Assembly (NCBI RefSeq): GCF_004217225.1 | Contig: NZ_SHKM01000001.1 | Location: 1,836,137-1,900,136 of the forward strand | Source of the DNA: Azospira oryzae | GTDB lineage: Bacteria; Pseudomonadota; Gammaproteobacteria; Burkholderiales; Rhodocyclaceae | Direction: 5' to 3' | Length of the DNA: 64,000 bases | Shown: positions 39,826-47,879 of the stretch, piece by piece | How positions within the stretch are numbered: position 1 is the stretch's first letter | How the letters are laid out: each line of letters begins with the position of its first letter | Notes under the pieces: model-generated | Database searches by the model: none | What the model saw: the letters and a program-made list of their open reading frames with translations, nothing else | What the model was told of the DNA's origin: nothing | Made by a program: the position numbers and the translations under genes

Positions 39826-41100
39826 TCAGATCCAGCTCACCAGCCCGTACTGCTTCTTGCCTCGACGCAGGATGGTGAAGCGGCCGAAGAGGCGCTCGCC
39901 TTCGCCGATCTGGTGCTCGATGCCTTCCACCTTCTGGCCGTTGATGGCCACGCTGCCGCTCTGGATGAAGGTGCGGGCTTCGGACTTGGACTTGGCCAGG
40001 TTGGCAGCCACCAGGGCGTCGATGAGGCCGCCCTGGGCCTTGTCGATGGCGACGCCGGGCATGCCGTCCTGGGCCAGCTGCTCCAGGTCGTTTTCCGTCA
40101 AAGAGGCCAGTTCGCCGGAGAACAGGCTGTGGGAAATGCGCTGGGCCGCCTTGAGGGCCTCGTCGCCGTGCACCAGGCGGGTGGCTTCCTCGGCCAGGAT
40201 GCGCTGGGCTTCGGGCTTGCCGCCGCCGGCCTTGTCCGCCGCCTCGATTTCGGCGATGCGGGTCAGGGGCAGGAAGGTGAAGAATTTGAGGAACTTGTAG
40301 ACGTCCGCGTCGCTGGTGTTGAGCCAGAACTGGTAGAAGGCGTAGGGCGAGGTCTTCTTCGGGTCGAGCCAGACGGCGCCGGATTCGGTCTTGCCGAACT
40401 TGGTGCCGTCGGCCTTGGTGATGAGGGGCACGGTCATGCCGTACACCTGCTGCTGGTGCAGGCGGCGGGTCAGGTCGGTGCCGGCGACGATGTTGCCCCA
40501 CTGGTCGGAGCCGCCCACCTGCAGGATGCAGCCGAAACGCTTGTACAGCTCGGCGAAGTCGTAGCCCTGCAGCAGGCTGTAGGAGAACTCGGTGTAGGAG
40601 ATGCCCTGGTCTTCCCGCACCAGGCGCTGCTGCACCGATTCCTTCTTGATCATGGCGTTCACCGAGAAGTGCTTGCCGATGTCGCGCAGGAATTCCAGGC
40701 AGTTCATGCCGCTGAACCACTCGTAGTTGTTGGCCATGCGGGCGGCGTTGGGGCCGTCGAACTTGAGGAAGGGCATGACCTGGCCGCGGATCTTCTCCAC
40801 CCAGGTGGCGATCACGTCGGGGGTGTTGAGCTTGCGCTCGGTGGCCTTGAAGCTGGGGTCGCCGATCATGCCGGTGGCGCCGCCCACCAGGGCGATGGGC
40901 TTGTGGCCGGCTTCCTGGAAGCGCTTCAGGATCAGCACCGGCACCAGATGGCCCAGGTGCAGGCTGTCGGCGGTGGGATCGAAGCCGCAATAGAGGGTCA
41001 CCGACTCCTGGGTCAGCAGTTGATCGAGCGCCTGGGCGTCGGTCAGCTGGGCGATGAGCCCGCGATCGTGCAGATCCTGGATGAGGGGGGACTTGTACAT
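39826..41100 (-). CDS. tyrS: Tyrosyl-tRNA synthetase
   Basis: The 424-residue class I synthetase charges tRNA-Tyr. The start at 41100 ([15 protein letters not shown]) follows GGAGAAA. The HIGH-type motif is LHLGHLVP, the KMSKS-type loop is [13 protein letters not shown], and tyrosine pocket residues lie in [17 protein letters not shown] and [19 protein letters not shown]-terminal S4 RNA-binding domain ends the protein ([21 protein letters not shown]). The KFGKT form and length point to the TyrRS-1 type. Confidence 0.98.
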   Translation of the reverse strand: MYKSPLIQDLHDRGLIAQLTDAQALDQLLTQESVTLYCGFDPTADSLHLGHLVPVLILKRFQEAGHKPIALVGGATGMIGDPSFKATERKLNTPDVIATWVEKIRGQVMPFLKFDGPNAARMANNYEWFSGMNCLEFLRDIGKHFSVNAMIKKESVQQRLVREDQGISYTEFSYSLLQGYDFAELYKRFGCILQVGGSDQWGNIVAGTDLTRRLHQQQVYGMTVPLITKADGTKFGKTESGAVWLDPKKTSPYAFYQFWLNTSDADVYKFLKFFTFLPLTRIAEIEAADKAGGGKPEAQRILAEEATRLVHGDEALKAAQRISHSLFSGELASLTENDLEQLAQDGMPGVAIDKAQGGLIDALVAANLAKSKSEARTFIQSGSVAINGQKVEGIEHQIGEGERLFGRFTILRRGKKQYGLVSWI

Positions 41101-41233
41101 TGCTATTTCTCCACGGCAGAACGGCTGGCCGCCCGGTGGCGGCCGCAAAGACGGGAGATTTTACCAGAGCCGGGGCGCCAGGCTGGCGCCGCCGGGCCGG
41201 TGAGGGAGAAAAGGGGGGAGCGGCGGGGCGGCC

Positions 41234-42061
41234 TCAGGCTACCTTGAGGGTTTTGCGGTAGCGGCTCAGGTCCTGCACCGTCTCGAAGGTCTGGTCGAAG
41301 AGGCTGGAGAGGTTGCGCAGGATGCCGCCCACCACCCGGGCTTCCCAGGTCTTGTCGAAACAGATCTGGGTGTCGAGCCAGCGTTCCAGCCATTCCGGGT
41401 CCGGCAGGCGGCTTTGCACCGTGTCGTTGGGGAAGAGGCTCTGGTTCACGTGCAAGTTGGTGGGGTGCAGGGGCTTGCCGGAACGGCCGCTGGCGGCCAT
41501 CAGCATGCCCAGCTTGGCGAAGGCGGCCCGGGCGCTGTCGCCGAACTTGTCGATGGCCCGCTTCATGTACTTGAGGTAGGCGCCGCCGTGGCGGGCCTCG
41601 TCCCGGGAGATGTGGTCGTAGATGGCCTTGATCACCGGCTCGGTGTGCCATTCGCTGGCCCGGCGGTACCACTGGGTCAGGCGCACTTCGCCGCAAAAAT
41701 GCAGCATCAGGGTTTCCAGGGGCGGGGCCGGGTCGAACTCGAAGCGCACGGCGTGCAGCTCCTCCTCCGTCGGCACCAGCTCGGGGCGGAAGCGGCGCAG
41801 GTATTCCTGCAGCACCAGGGAATGCTTCTGCTCTTCGTAGAACCAGATGGACATGAAGGCGGAAAAGTCGGAATCGTCCTTGTTGTCCCGCAGGAACATC
41901 TCCGTGGCCGGCAGGGCGGACCATTCGGTGATGGCGTTCATTTTGATGGTGATGGCCTGCTCGTCGGAGAGCAGGCCGGCGTCGAACTGGTCCCAGGGAA
42001 TGTCGTCGGCCATGTTCCAGCGGGCTTTTTCCAGGCTGGTGAAGAGTTCCGGGTAGAGCAT
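41234..42061 (-). CDS. Di-iron ferritin-like protein related to acyl-ACP desaturases
   Basis: A 275-residue soluble helical protein. Two E-E-x-x-H-like metal motifs are visible: FYEEQKHSLVLQEYL and SRDEARHGGAYLKYM, with further acidic residues (EMFLRD, HFCGEVRL) in the spacing of a four-helix di-iron bundle. The second motif DEARH matches the soluble acyl-ACP desaturase group, but the protein is shorter than plant desaturases and its substrate is unknown. It has its own gap on both sides and is divergent from the peroxidase gene. Confidence 0.8.
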   Translation of the reverse strand: MLYPELFTSLEKARWNMADDIPWDQFDAGLLSDEQAITIKMNAITEWSALPATEMFLRDNKDDSDFSAFMSIWFYEEQKHSLVLQEYLRRFRPELVPTEEELHAVRFEFDPAPPLETLMLHFCGEVRLTQWYRRASEWHTEPVIKAIYDHISRDEARHGGAYLKYMKRAIDKFGDSARAAFAKLGMLMAASGRSGKPLHPTNLHVNQSLFPNDTVQSRLPDPEWLERWLDTQICFDKTWEARVVGGILRNLSSLFDQTFETVQDLSRYRKTLKVA

Positions 42062-42253
42062 TTTTATGTTTTCTCTGTTGGAGTTGGGGGCGCGCAGCTA
42101 CAGACAGCGCCAATGCCGCCCGGTTCCCTGCTTTTTTGCAGCGTCCGCCTTCGTGCGGGGGCCTGGGCCGGGAACCCGGAGCCGCCAGTTGCTGTCTTGA
42201 GTAAGCCGGGCTGCTGGCCTGGAGCCATCGACCTGCCCCTGCCCGGAGGATTC

Positions 42254-42823
42254 ATGTCCCGACTTGCCGCCCGAGTTCTGCCCGCCCTCCTCGTCCTGTT
42301 CAGCCTGATAGGAACCGCCATGCCGGCCAGCGCCGCCGATTGCCCGCCCCTGCTGCAGCACACCTTCCCCGCCCTGCAGGACGAAAAGCCCCAGCCCCTC
42401 TGCCAGTACGCCGGCAAGGTGCTGCTGGTGGTCAATACCGCCTCCTACTGCGGCTTCACCAACCAGTACGACGGTCTGGAAGACCTCTACGCCGAACTGA
42501 AGGGCCAGGGCCTGGTGGTGCTGGGCTTCCCGGCCAACGACTTCGGCCAGCAGGAACCGGGCTCCAACCAGGAGATCGCCGATTTCTGCCGCCTCACCTA
42601 CGGCGTGCGCTTCCCCATGCTGGCCAAGACCGCGGTGGTGGGCAAGGACGCCAACCCCTTCTACCAGGCCCTGGCCAAGGCCACCGGCCAGGTGCCGCAA
42701 TGGAATTTCCACAAGTACCTGATCGACCGCAGCGGCAAGACCGTGCTGTCCTTCGGCAGCCGCACCACGCCCAACGACCCCCAGTTGCGCCAGGCCATCC
42801 AGCGCTTCCTGGCCCAGCCCTGA
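42254..42823 (+). CDS. Periplasmic glutathione peroxidase-like thiol peroxidase
   Basis: A 189-residue GPx-family protein. A signal peptide (MSRLAARVLPALLVLFSLIGTAMPASA) suggests export, unusual for the family. The peroxidatic Cys is Cys66 in NTASYCGFTNQY, with the Gln of FPANDFGQQEPGSN and the Trp of QWNFHKYLID completing the tetrad. Cys30 and Cys50 at the mature N-terminus could be resolving or structural. GGAGGA precedes the ATG. In the periplasm thioredoxin-like donors are more likely than glutathione. It precedes folE2 by 46 bases. Confidence 0.9.
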   Translation: MSRLAARVLPALLVLFSLIGTAMPASAADCPPLLQHTFPALQDEKPQPLCQYAGKVLLVVNTASYCGFTNQYDGLEDLYAELKGQGLVVLGFPANDFGQQEPGSNQEIADFCRLTYGVRFPMLAKTAVVGKDANPFYQALAKATGQVPQWNFHKYLIDRSGKTVLSFGSRTTPNDPQLRQAIQRFLAQP

Positions 42824-42869
42824 ACGACAAAAAGGCGCCACGCCGCCCCCAACCCCACGGAGAGACGAT

Positions 42870-43673
42870 ATGAATGCACCGGACAAGATGTTCCACCTGC
42901 CCGATGTCCAGGCCACCCCGGACCAGCGCCAGCTGGCGATCCAGAAGGTGGGCGTGAAGGGCCTGCGCTATCCCCTGGCCCTGGCCGCCGCCGACGGCGC
43001 CGTGCAGCACACGGTGGCCGAGCTGACCATGGCCGTGGGCCTGGCGCCGGAGGTGAAGGGCACCCACATGTCCCGCTTCGTCGAAATTCTCGAACGCCCC
43101 CGGGGCGCCCTGCAGGCGGCGGACCTGCCGGCCCTGCTGCAGGAAATGCTGGGCCATCTGCAGGCCGAGAGCGGCAACATCGACCTGGCCTTCCCCTACT
43201 TCATCGCCAAGGCGGCCCCGGTTTCCGGCGTTTCCAGCCTGCTCGACTACGACGTGCGCCTGCAGGTGGAGCAACAGCCCGGCGCCCCGATCCGCACCAC
43301 CCTGGCGGTGACCGCCCCGGTCACCAGCCTCTGCCCCTGCTCCAAGAAGATTTCCGAATACGGCGCCCACAACCAGCGCTCCCACATCACCATCAGTGCC
43401 GAACTGCGCCAGCCCATGGCAGTGGAGGAACTGGTGCGCCTGGCCGAGGAGGAAGCCTCCTGCGAGGTCTTCGGCCTCTTGAAGCGCCCGGACGAGAAGT
43501 GGGTCACCGAACGGGCCTACGACAATCCCAAATTCGTCGAGGACCTGGTGCGGGACATCGCCCTGCGCCTCATGGCCGAGCCCCGCATCGGCCGCTGGTC
43601 GGTGGCCTCGGAGAATTTCGAGTCCATCCACAACCACTCGGCCTACGCCGAGCTGTGCGGCGAAAATGTCTGA
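42870..43673 (+). CDS. folE2: GTP cyclohydrolase FolE2 (type IB)
   Basis: The 267-residue FolE2 converts GTP to dihydroneopterin triphosphate, the first step of folate synthesis. Unlike FolE it can use metals other than zinc. Evidence is HLPDVQATPDQRQLAIQKVGVKGLRYPL, GTHMSRFVEIL, and the metal/catalytic APVTSLCPCSKKISEYGAHNQRSHITIS with the conserved Cys. Some FolE2 genes are zinc-starvation induced; I see no obvious Zur box here. It may be co-transcribed with the peroxidase gene. Confidence 0.95.
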   Translation: MNAPDKMFHLPDVQATPDQRQLAIQKVGVKGLRYPLALAAADGAVQHTVAELTMAVGLAPEVKGTHMSRFVEILERPRGALQAADLPALLQEMLGHLQAESGNIDLAFPYFIAKAAPVSGVSSLLDYDVRLQVEQQPGAPIRTTLAVTAPVTSLCPCSKKISEYGAHNQRSHITISAELRQPMAVEELVRLAEEEASCEVFGLLKRPDEKWVTERAYDNPKFVEDLVRDIALRLMAEPRIGRWSVASENFESIHNHSAYAELCGENV

Positions 43674-43773
43674 GACCCGGTGCCTGAAACCCGGCGCCTG
43701 AGGCCCGACCGCCAAGACCCGGCGACCTGAGGCTGGGCAAGGAATTCATCCAAGCCCTGCCCTGAAACGCAAG

Positions 43774-43818
43774 AGGGGCGCCATTCTCCGGCATGCATTG
43801 CCGAAGAATGGCGCCCCT
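43774..43818. repeat. 45-bp palindromic repeat, copy 2
   Basis: A nearly perfect hairpin between convergent folE2 and cysA: AGGGGCGCCATTCT...CGGCA, five-base loop, TGCCG...AGAATGGCGCCCCT, about 19 bp of stem with one mismatch. It is the best-formed of the three copies and probably acts as a bidirectional terminator or 3' stabiliser. Confidence 0.8.
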
Positions 43819-43853
43819 TCTGCTTTAGCGGGCACCCGTTGTGAGACGACGCC

Positions 43854-44936
43854 TCAGAACAGGAAGGGCTGCTTTTCCTGGGCCTGAGCCGGCGCCACCG
43901 CCCCCTCGCCGTTGGCGAAGACCTTGACCTGGCGCGGCTTCAGCCACACCTGCTGGCCGGCCGTCAGGCCCAGCACCTGCTGGCGCTCCCGGGTCAGTTC
44001 CACTTCCACCAGTTCCCCCTGGTGGATCACCTCCACCCGCACCAGGGGGCCGATGGTCTGCACGTAGCTGACCTTGGCCTCCAGGGATTCGGGTGTGGCC
44101 ACGGTGTCGATGTCGATATCGTGGGGGCGGATGAAGGCCACCGCCTCCTGGCCGGCGGGCACGTCGTCCCGGGCCACCTCGGCCCAGGCGCCATGGACCC
44201 GGCTGTGGAAGACGTTCACGTTGCCGAGGAACTGATAGACGAAGGGGCTGGCCGGGTTGGAATAGACCTCGTCCGGGGAACCCACCTGTTCGATGCGGCC
44301 CTTGTTCATCACCACCACCCGGTCCGCCACTTCCAGAGCCTCTTCCTGGTCGTGGGTGACGAAGACGGAAGAGATGTGCATCTCGTCGTGCAGGCGGCGC
44401 AGCCAGCGGCGCAGTTCCTTGCGCACCTTGGTGTCGAGGGCGCCGAAGGGCTCGTCCAGCAGCAGCACCTTGGGTTCCACCGCCAGGGCCCGGGCCAGGG
44501 CGATGCGCTGCCGCTGGCCGCCGGAAAGCTGGGTCGGGTAGCGGTCCGCCAGCCAGTCCAGCTGCACCAGGGAGAGCAGGTCCATGACCCGCTTGCGGAT
44601 CTCGGACTCGCTGGGGCGCTCCTTGCGCGGCTTGACCCGCAGGCCGAAGGCCACGTTCTCGAACACGTTCATGTGGCGGAACAGGGCGTAGTGCTGAAAG
44701 ACGAAGCCCACCTGGCGCTCCCGGGCGTGGAGGTGGGTGGCCTCGCTGCCTTCGAACATGACCTGGCCCTCGTCCGCCGTTTCCATGCCGGCGATGATGC
44801 GCAGCAGGGTGGTCTTGCCACAGCCGGAAGGACCGAGCAAGGCCACCAGCTCGCCGGTGGGAATGGAGAGGGAGACGTCGTCGAGGGCGACGAAGTTGCC
44901 GAAACGCTTGGCGATGTTGCGGATTTCGATACTCAT
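43854..44936 (-). CDS. cysA: Sulfate/thiosulfate ABC transporter ATP-binding protein
   Basis: The 360-residue ATPase drives sulfate import with CysT and CysW. Walker A is [18 protein letters not shown], signature [17 protein letters not shown], Walker [14 protein letters not shown] and the H-loop [18 protein letters not shown]. The C-terminal ~110 residues are a TOBE-type regulatory domain ([13 protein letters not shown]). It is the last gene of sbp-cysT-cysW-cysA, 10 bases after cysW. Confidence 0.97.
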   Translation of the reverse strand: MSIEIRNIAKRFGNFVALDDVSLSIPTGELVALLGPSGCGKTTLLRIIAGMETADEGQVMFEGSEATHLHARERQVGFVFQHYALFRHMNVFENVAFGLRVKPRKERPSESEIRKRVMDLLSLVQLDWLADRYPTQLSGGQRQRIALARALAVEPKVLLLDEPFGALDTKVRKELRRWLRRLHDEMHISSVFVTHDQEEALEVADRVVVMNKGRIEQVGSPDEVYSNPASPFVYQFLGNVNVFHSRVHGAWAEVARDDVPAGQEAVAFIRPHDIDIDTVATPESLEAKVSYVQTIGPLVRVEVIHQGELVEVELTRERQQVLGLTAGQQVWLKPRQVKVFANGEGAVAPAQAQEKQPFLF

Positions 44937-44946
44937 GGCGGCAGGC

Positions 44947-45813
44947 TCAGTTGGTTTTCTCGGGGGGCAGTTCGGCGGTCAGCATCGCGGTCTCGGCCCG
45001 CATGCGCCACTCCACCAGGGTCTTGGCCACCAGGGTGACCAGGGCCAGGAGGGCGAGGACGGAGGCCGAGGCGAAGGCACCGATGGCGTTGTATTCGTTG
45101 TAGAGAATTTCCACGTGCAGGGGCAGGGTGTTGGTCTCGCCGCGGATGTGGCCGGAGACCACGGAGACGGCGCCGAACTCGCCCATGGCCCGGGCATTGG
45201 CCAGGATCACCCCGTACAGCAGGCCCCACTTGATGTTGGGCAGGGTCACCCGCCAGAACATCTGGAAGCCGGAGGCGCCGAGGGAGACGGCGGCCTCCTC
45301 CTCGTCCTTGCCCTGGGCCTGCATCAGGGGAATCATTTCCCGGGCGACGAAGGGGAAGGTGACGAAGAGGGTGGCCAGGATGATGCCGGGCACGGCGAAG
45401 ACGATCTTCACGTCGTGCTCGGCGAGCCAGGGGCCGAAATAGCCCTGGGCGCCGAACATCAGCACGAAGATGAGGCCGGCGATGACCGGGCTGACGGCAA
45501 AGGGCAGGTCGATCAGGGTGATCAGCAGGCTCTTGCCGCGGAACTCGAACTTGGCAATGGCCCAGCTGGCGGCAATGCCGAAGGCCACATTGAGGGGCAC
45601 GGCGATGGCCGCCACCGCCAGGGTCAGAGTCACGGCGCTGCGGGCCTCCGGGTCCAGGAGGCCGTTGACATAGGCTTCCCAGCCGCCCCGCAGGGCTTCG
45701 GCGAAAACCGCCGCCAGGGGCACGCCGAGGAACAGGGCGAGGAAGGCGAAGGCCAGGGTCAGCAGGGTGTAGCGCACCCAGGCCGGTTCGGTATTGGCAC
45801 GGCGCACGCTCAT
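44947..45813 (-). CDS. cysW: Sulfate/thiosulfate ABC transporter permease
   Basis: A 288-residue inner-membrane permease with six predicted segments, starting at [27 protein letters not shown]. The EAA-type cytoplasmic loop [51 protein letters not shown] contacts CysA. The ATG at 45813 overlaps the cysT stop by four bases. The position next to cysA and the [23 protein letters not shown] ending fit CysW rather than CysT. Confidence 0.95.
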   Translation of the reverse strand: MSVRRANTEPAWVRYTLLTLAFAFLALFLGVPLAAVFAEALRGGWEAYVNGLLDPEARSAVTLTLAVAAIAVPLNVAFGIAASWAIAKFEFRGKSLLITLIDLPFAVSPVIAGLIFVLMFGAQGYFGPWLAEHDVKIVFAVPGIILATLFVTFPFVAREMIPLMQAQGKDEEEAAVSLGASGFQMFWRVTLPNIKWGLLYGVILANARAMGEFGAVSVVSGHIRGETNTLPLHVEILYNEYNAIGAFASASVLALLALVTLVAKTLVEWRMRAETAMLTAELPPEKTN

Positions 45814-46658
45814 TGCTCGCCTCCGGTATTGCGGTTGTTGTGTCGGTTGGCGGCCCACCACTGCAGGCCGTTGATAGCCAGCAGCAGGACGAAGGAAATG
45901 CCCAGCATCACCACCGCCAGGGCGGTGGCGCCCACGTAGTCGTACTGCTCCAGCTTGGAAATGATGAGCAGGGGCGTGATCTCGGAAATGAGGGGCATGT
46001 TGCCGGCGATGAAGATCACCGAGCCGTACTCGCCCACGGCCCGGGAGAAGGACAGGGCGAAACCGGTGAGCAGGGCCGGGAAGATGGCGGGGAAGATGAT
46101 GCGGCGGAAGGTCTGCCAGCGGGAGGCCCCCAGGGTGGCGGCGGCCTCCTCCACTTCCGGCTCGATGTCCTCGATCACCGGCTGCAGGGTGCGCACCACG
46201 AAGGGCAGACCGATGAAAGTGAGGGCCACGACGATGCCCAGGGGCGTGTACGCCACCTTCAGGCCCAGGGGCTCCAGGTACTTGCCGATCCAGCCGTTGG
46301 TGGAATAGAGGGTGGCCAGGGTGATGCCGGCCACGGCGGTGGGCAGGGCGAAGGGCAGATCGACGAAGGAGTCGATCAGGCGCTTGCCGGGGAAGTCGTA
46401 GCGCACCAGCACCCAGGCCACGATGAGGCCGAAGAAGGCGTTGATGACGGCGGCCAGGGCCGAGGCGCCGAAGGTCACCCGATAGGCCGCGAGGGCCCGC
46501 TCGGTGGTGGCGATGTCCCAGAACTGGGCGAAGGTCAGGGCGGTGGACTTGAGCACCAGGCCGCCCAGGGGGATCAGCACCAGCACCGAGAGGTACACCA
46601 GGGTGTAGCCCAGGGCCAGGCCGAAGCCGGGGAGGACGTTGTTTTTCTTGGCTGACAT
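45810..46658 (-). CDS. cysT: Sulfate/thiosulfate ABC transporter permease
   Basis: The 282-residue partner permease (also called CysU), with six predicted membrane segments. [23 protein letters not shown] opens it and [52 protein letters not shown] is the coupling loop. [21 protein letters not shown] is typical of CysT. It lies between sbp and cysW and is coupled to cysW. Confidence 0.95.
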   Translation of the reverse strand: MSAKKNNVLPGFGLALGYTLVYLSVLVLIPLGGLVLKSTALTFAQFWDIATTERALAAYRVTFGASALAAVINAFFGLIVAWVLVRYDFPGKRLIDSFVDLPFALPTAVAGITLATLYSTNGWIGKYLEPLGLKVAYTPLGIVVALTFIGLPFVVRTLQPVIEDIEPEVEEAAATLGASRWQTFRRIIFPAIFPALLTGFALSFSRAVGEYGSVIFIAGNMPLISEITPLLIISKLEQYDYVGATALAVVMLGISFVLLLAINGLQWWAANRHNNRNTGGEQ

Positions 46659-46732
46659 GGGTTTCTCAAACGACGGCGCCGGGGAGCCTTGCAGGCCGGC
46701 CCGGCGCCGTGGGGGTCGGGGGCGGGGGTGGA

Positions 46733-47746
46733 TTACTTCTGCACGTAGAGCTGGTCGAAGGAGCCGCCATCGACGAAGTGGGCCTTGGCCGCCTTGCTCC
46801 AGCCGCCGAACACTTCATCCACGGAGAAGGTCTTGATGTTGGGGAACTGGGCGGCATACTTCTTCAGCACTTCCGCATCCCGGGGCCGCAGGTAGTTCTG
46901 GGCGGCGTTCTCCTGGCCTTCCTTGGACCACAGGTAGTCCAGGTAGGCCTGGGCCTGCTTGCGGCTGCCCTTCTTGTCCACCACCTTGTCCACCACGGCC
47001 ACCGGGAACTCGGCCAGGATGGAAACGCTGGGATAGACCACCTCGAACTCGCCGCGGCCGAATTCCTTGGCGATCAGCTCGGCCTCGGACTCGAAGGTGA
47101 CCAGCACGTCGCCCAGGCGGCGCTGCATGAAGGTGGTGGTGGCATCCCGGCCGCCGGCGGCGAACAGGGGAGCGTTCTTCAGGATCTTGCCGACGAATTC
47201 CAGGGCGCTCTTGTCGTTGCCGCCGGGCTGCTTGAGGGCGTAGCCCCAGGCGGCCAGATAGGTATAGCGGCCGTTGCCGGTGTTCTTGGGGTGGGGCACG
47301 ATCACTTCGACGCCGGACTTGGCCAGGTCGGACCAGTCCTTCAGGGCCTTGGGATTGCCCTTGCGCACGATGAACACCATGGTGGAGGTGTAGGGCGAGG
47401 CGTTGTTGGGGAATTTCTTGGCGTAGTCCTTGGCCACCAGGCCCTTGTCGGCCAGGTAATCGACGTCGGTGGCCTGGTTCATGGTCACCACGTCAGCTTC
47501 CAGACCGTCGGCCACGGCCCGCACCTGCTTGGAGGAACCGCCGTGGGACTGCTTCACCTCCACCTTTTCACCGGCCTTGGCCTGCCAGTGCTTGGTGAAC
47601 ATGGGGTTGTAGTCCTTGTAGAAATCCCGGGCCACGTCGTAGGAGGCGTTGAGCAGGGTGACATCGGCCAGGGCCGGGGCGACCAGGCCGCCCGCCAGGA
47701 GCAGGGCGGCGAACAGGCGGGAAACGGGGGAAACGGCGTTCTTCAT
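46733..47746 (-). CDS. sbp: Periplasmic sulfate-binding protein
   Basis: The 337-residue solute-binding protein has a signal peptide ([27 protein letters not shown]). The mature chain begins [23 protein letters not shown], the family N-terminus, and holds [31 protein letters not shown], where main-chain and Ser groups bind sulfate. Sbp and CysP are close relatives, so thiosulfate is also possible. GGAAGG precedes the ATG. An inverted repeat overlaps its presumed promoter. Confidence 0.94.
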   Translation of the reverse strand: MKNAVSPVSRLFAALLLAGGLVAPALADVTLLNASYDVARDFYKDYNPMFTKHWQAKAGEKVEVKQSHGGSSKQVRAVADGLEADVVTMNQATDVDYLADKGLVAKDYAKKFPNNASPYTSTMVFIVRKGNPKALKDWSDLAKSGVEVIVPHPKNTGNGRYTYLAAWGYALKQPGGNDKSALEFVGKILKNAPLFAAGGRDATTTFMQRRLGDVLVTFESEAELIAKEFGRGEFEVVYPSVSILAEFPVAVVDKVVDKKGSRKQAQAYLDYLWSKEGQENAAQNYLRPRDAEVLKKYAAQFPNIKTFSVDEVFGGWSKAAKAHFVDGGSFDQLYVQK

Positions 47747-47785
47747 GGGGGTTCCTTCCAGCGATGGCTGACTCTTCAGAAGCGA

Positions 47786-47813
47786 ACTCTAAACAAGGTG
47801 TTTAGAACCACAA
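47786..47813 (-). promoter_or_regulatory. sbp promoter with overlapping inverted-repeat operator
   Basis: On the minus strand TTGTGG (47808-47813), 16 bases, TAGAGT (47786-47791). A perfect 8-bp inverted repeat TCTAAACA-N3-TGTTTAGA (47788-47806) covers the spacer and most of the -10, as a repressor site would. It does not look like a standard CysB activation site. The promoter hexamers are only moderate matches. Confidence 0.5.
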
Positions 47814-47879
47814 AGCTTCTTTGGCTATTTGTTTATTTGAGAAAACGCATAAAGCAAAGGCCCGTACGGCCCTTGCCCG

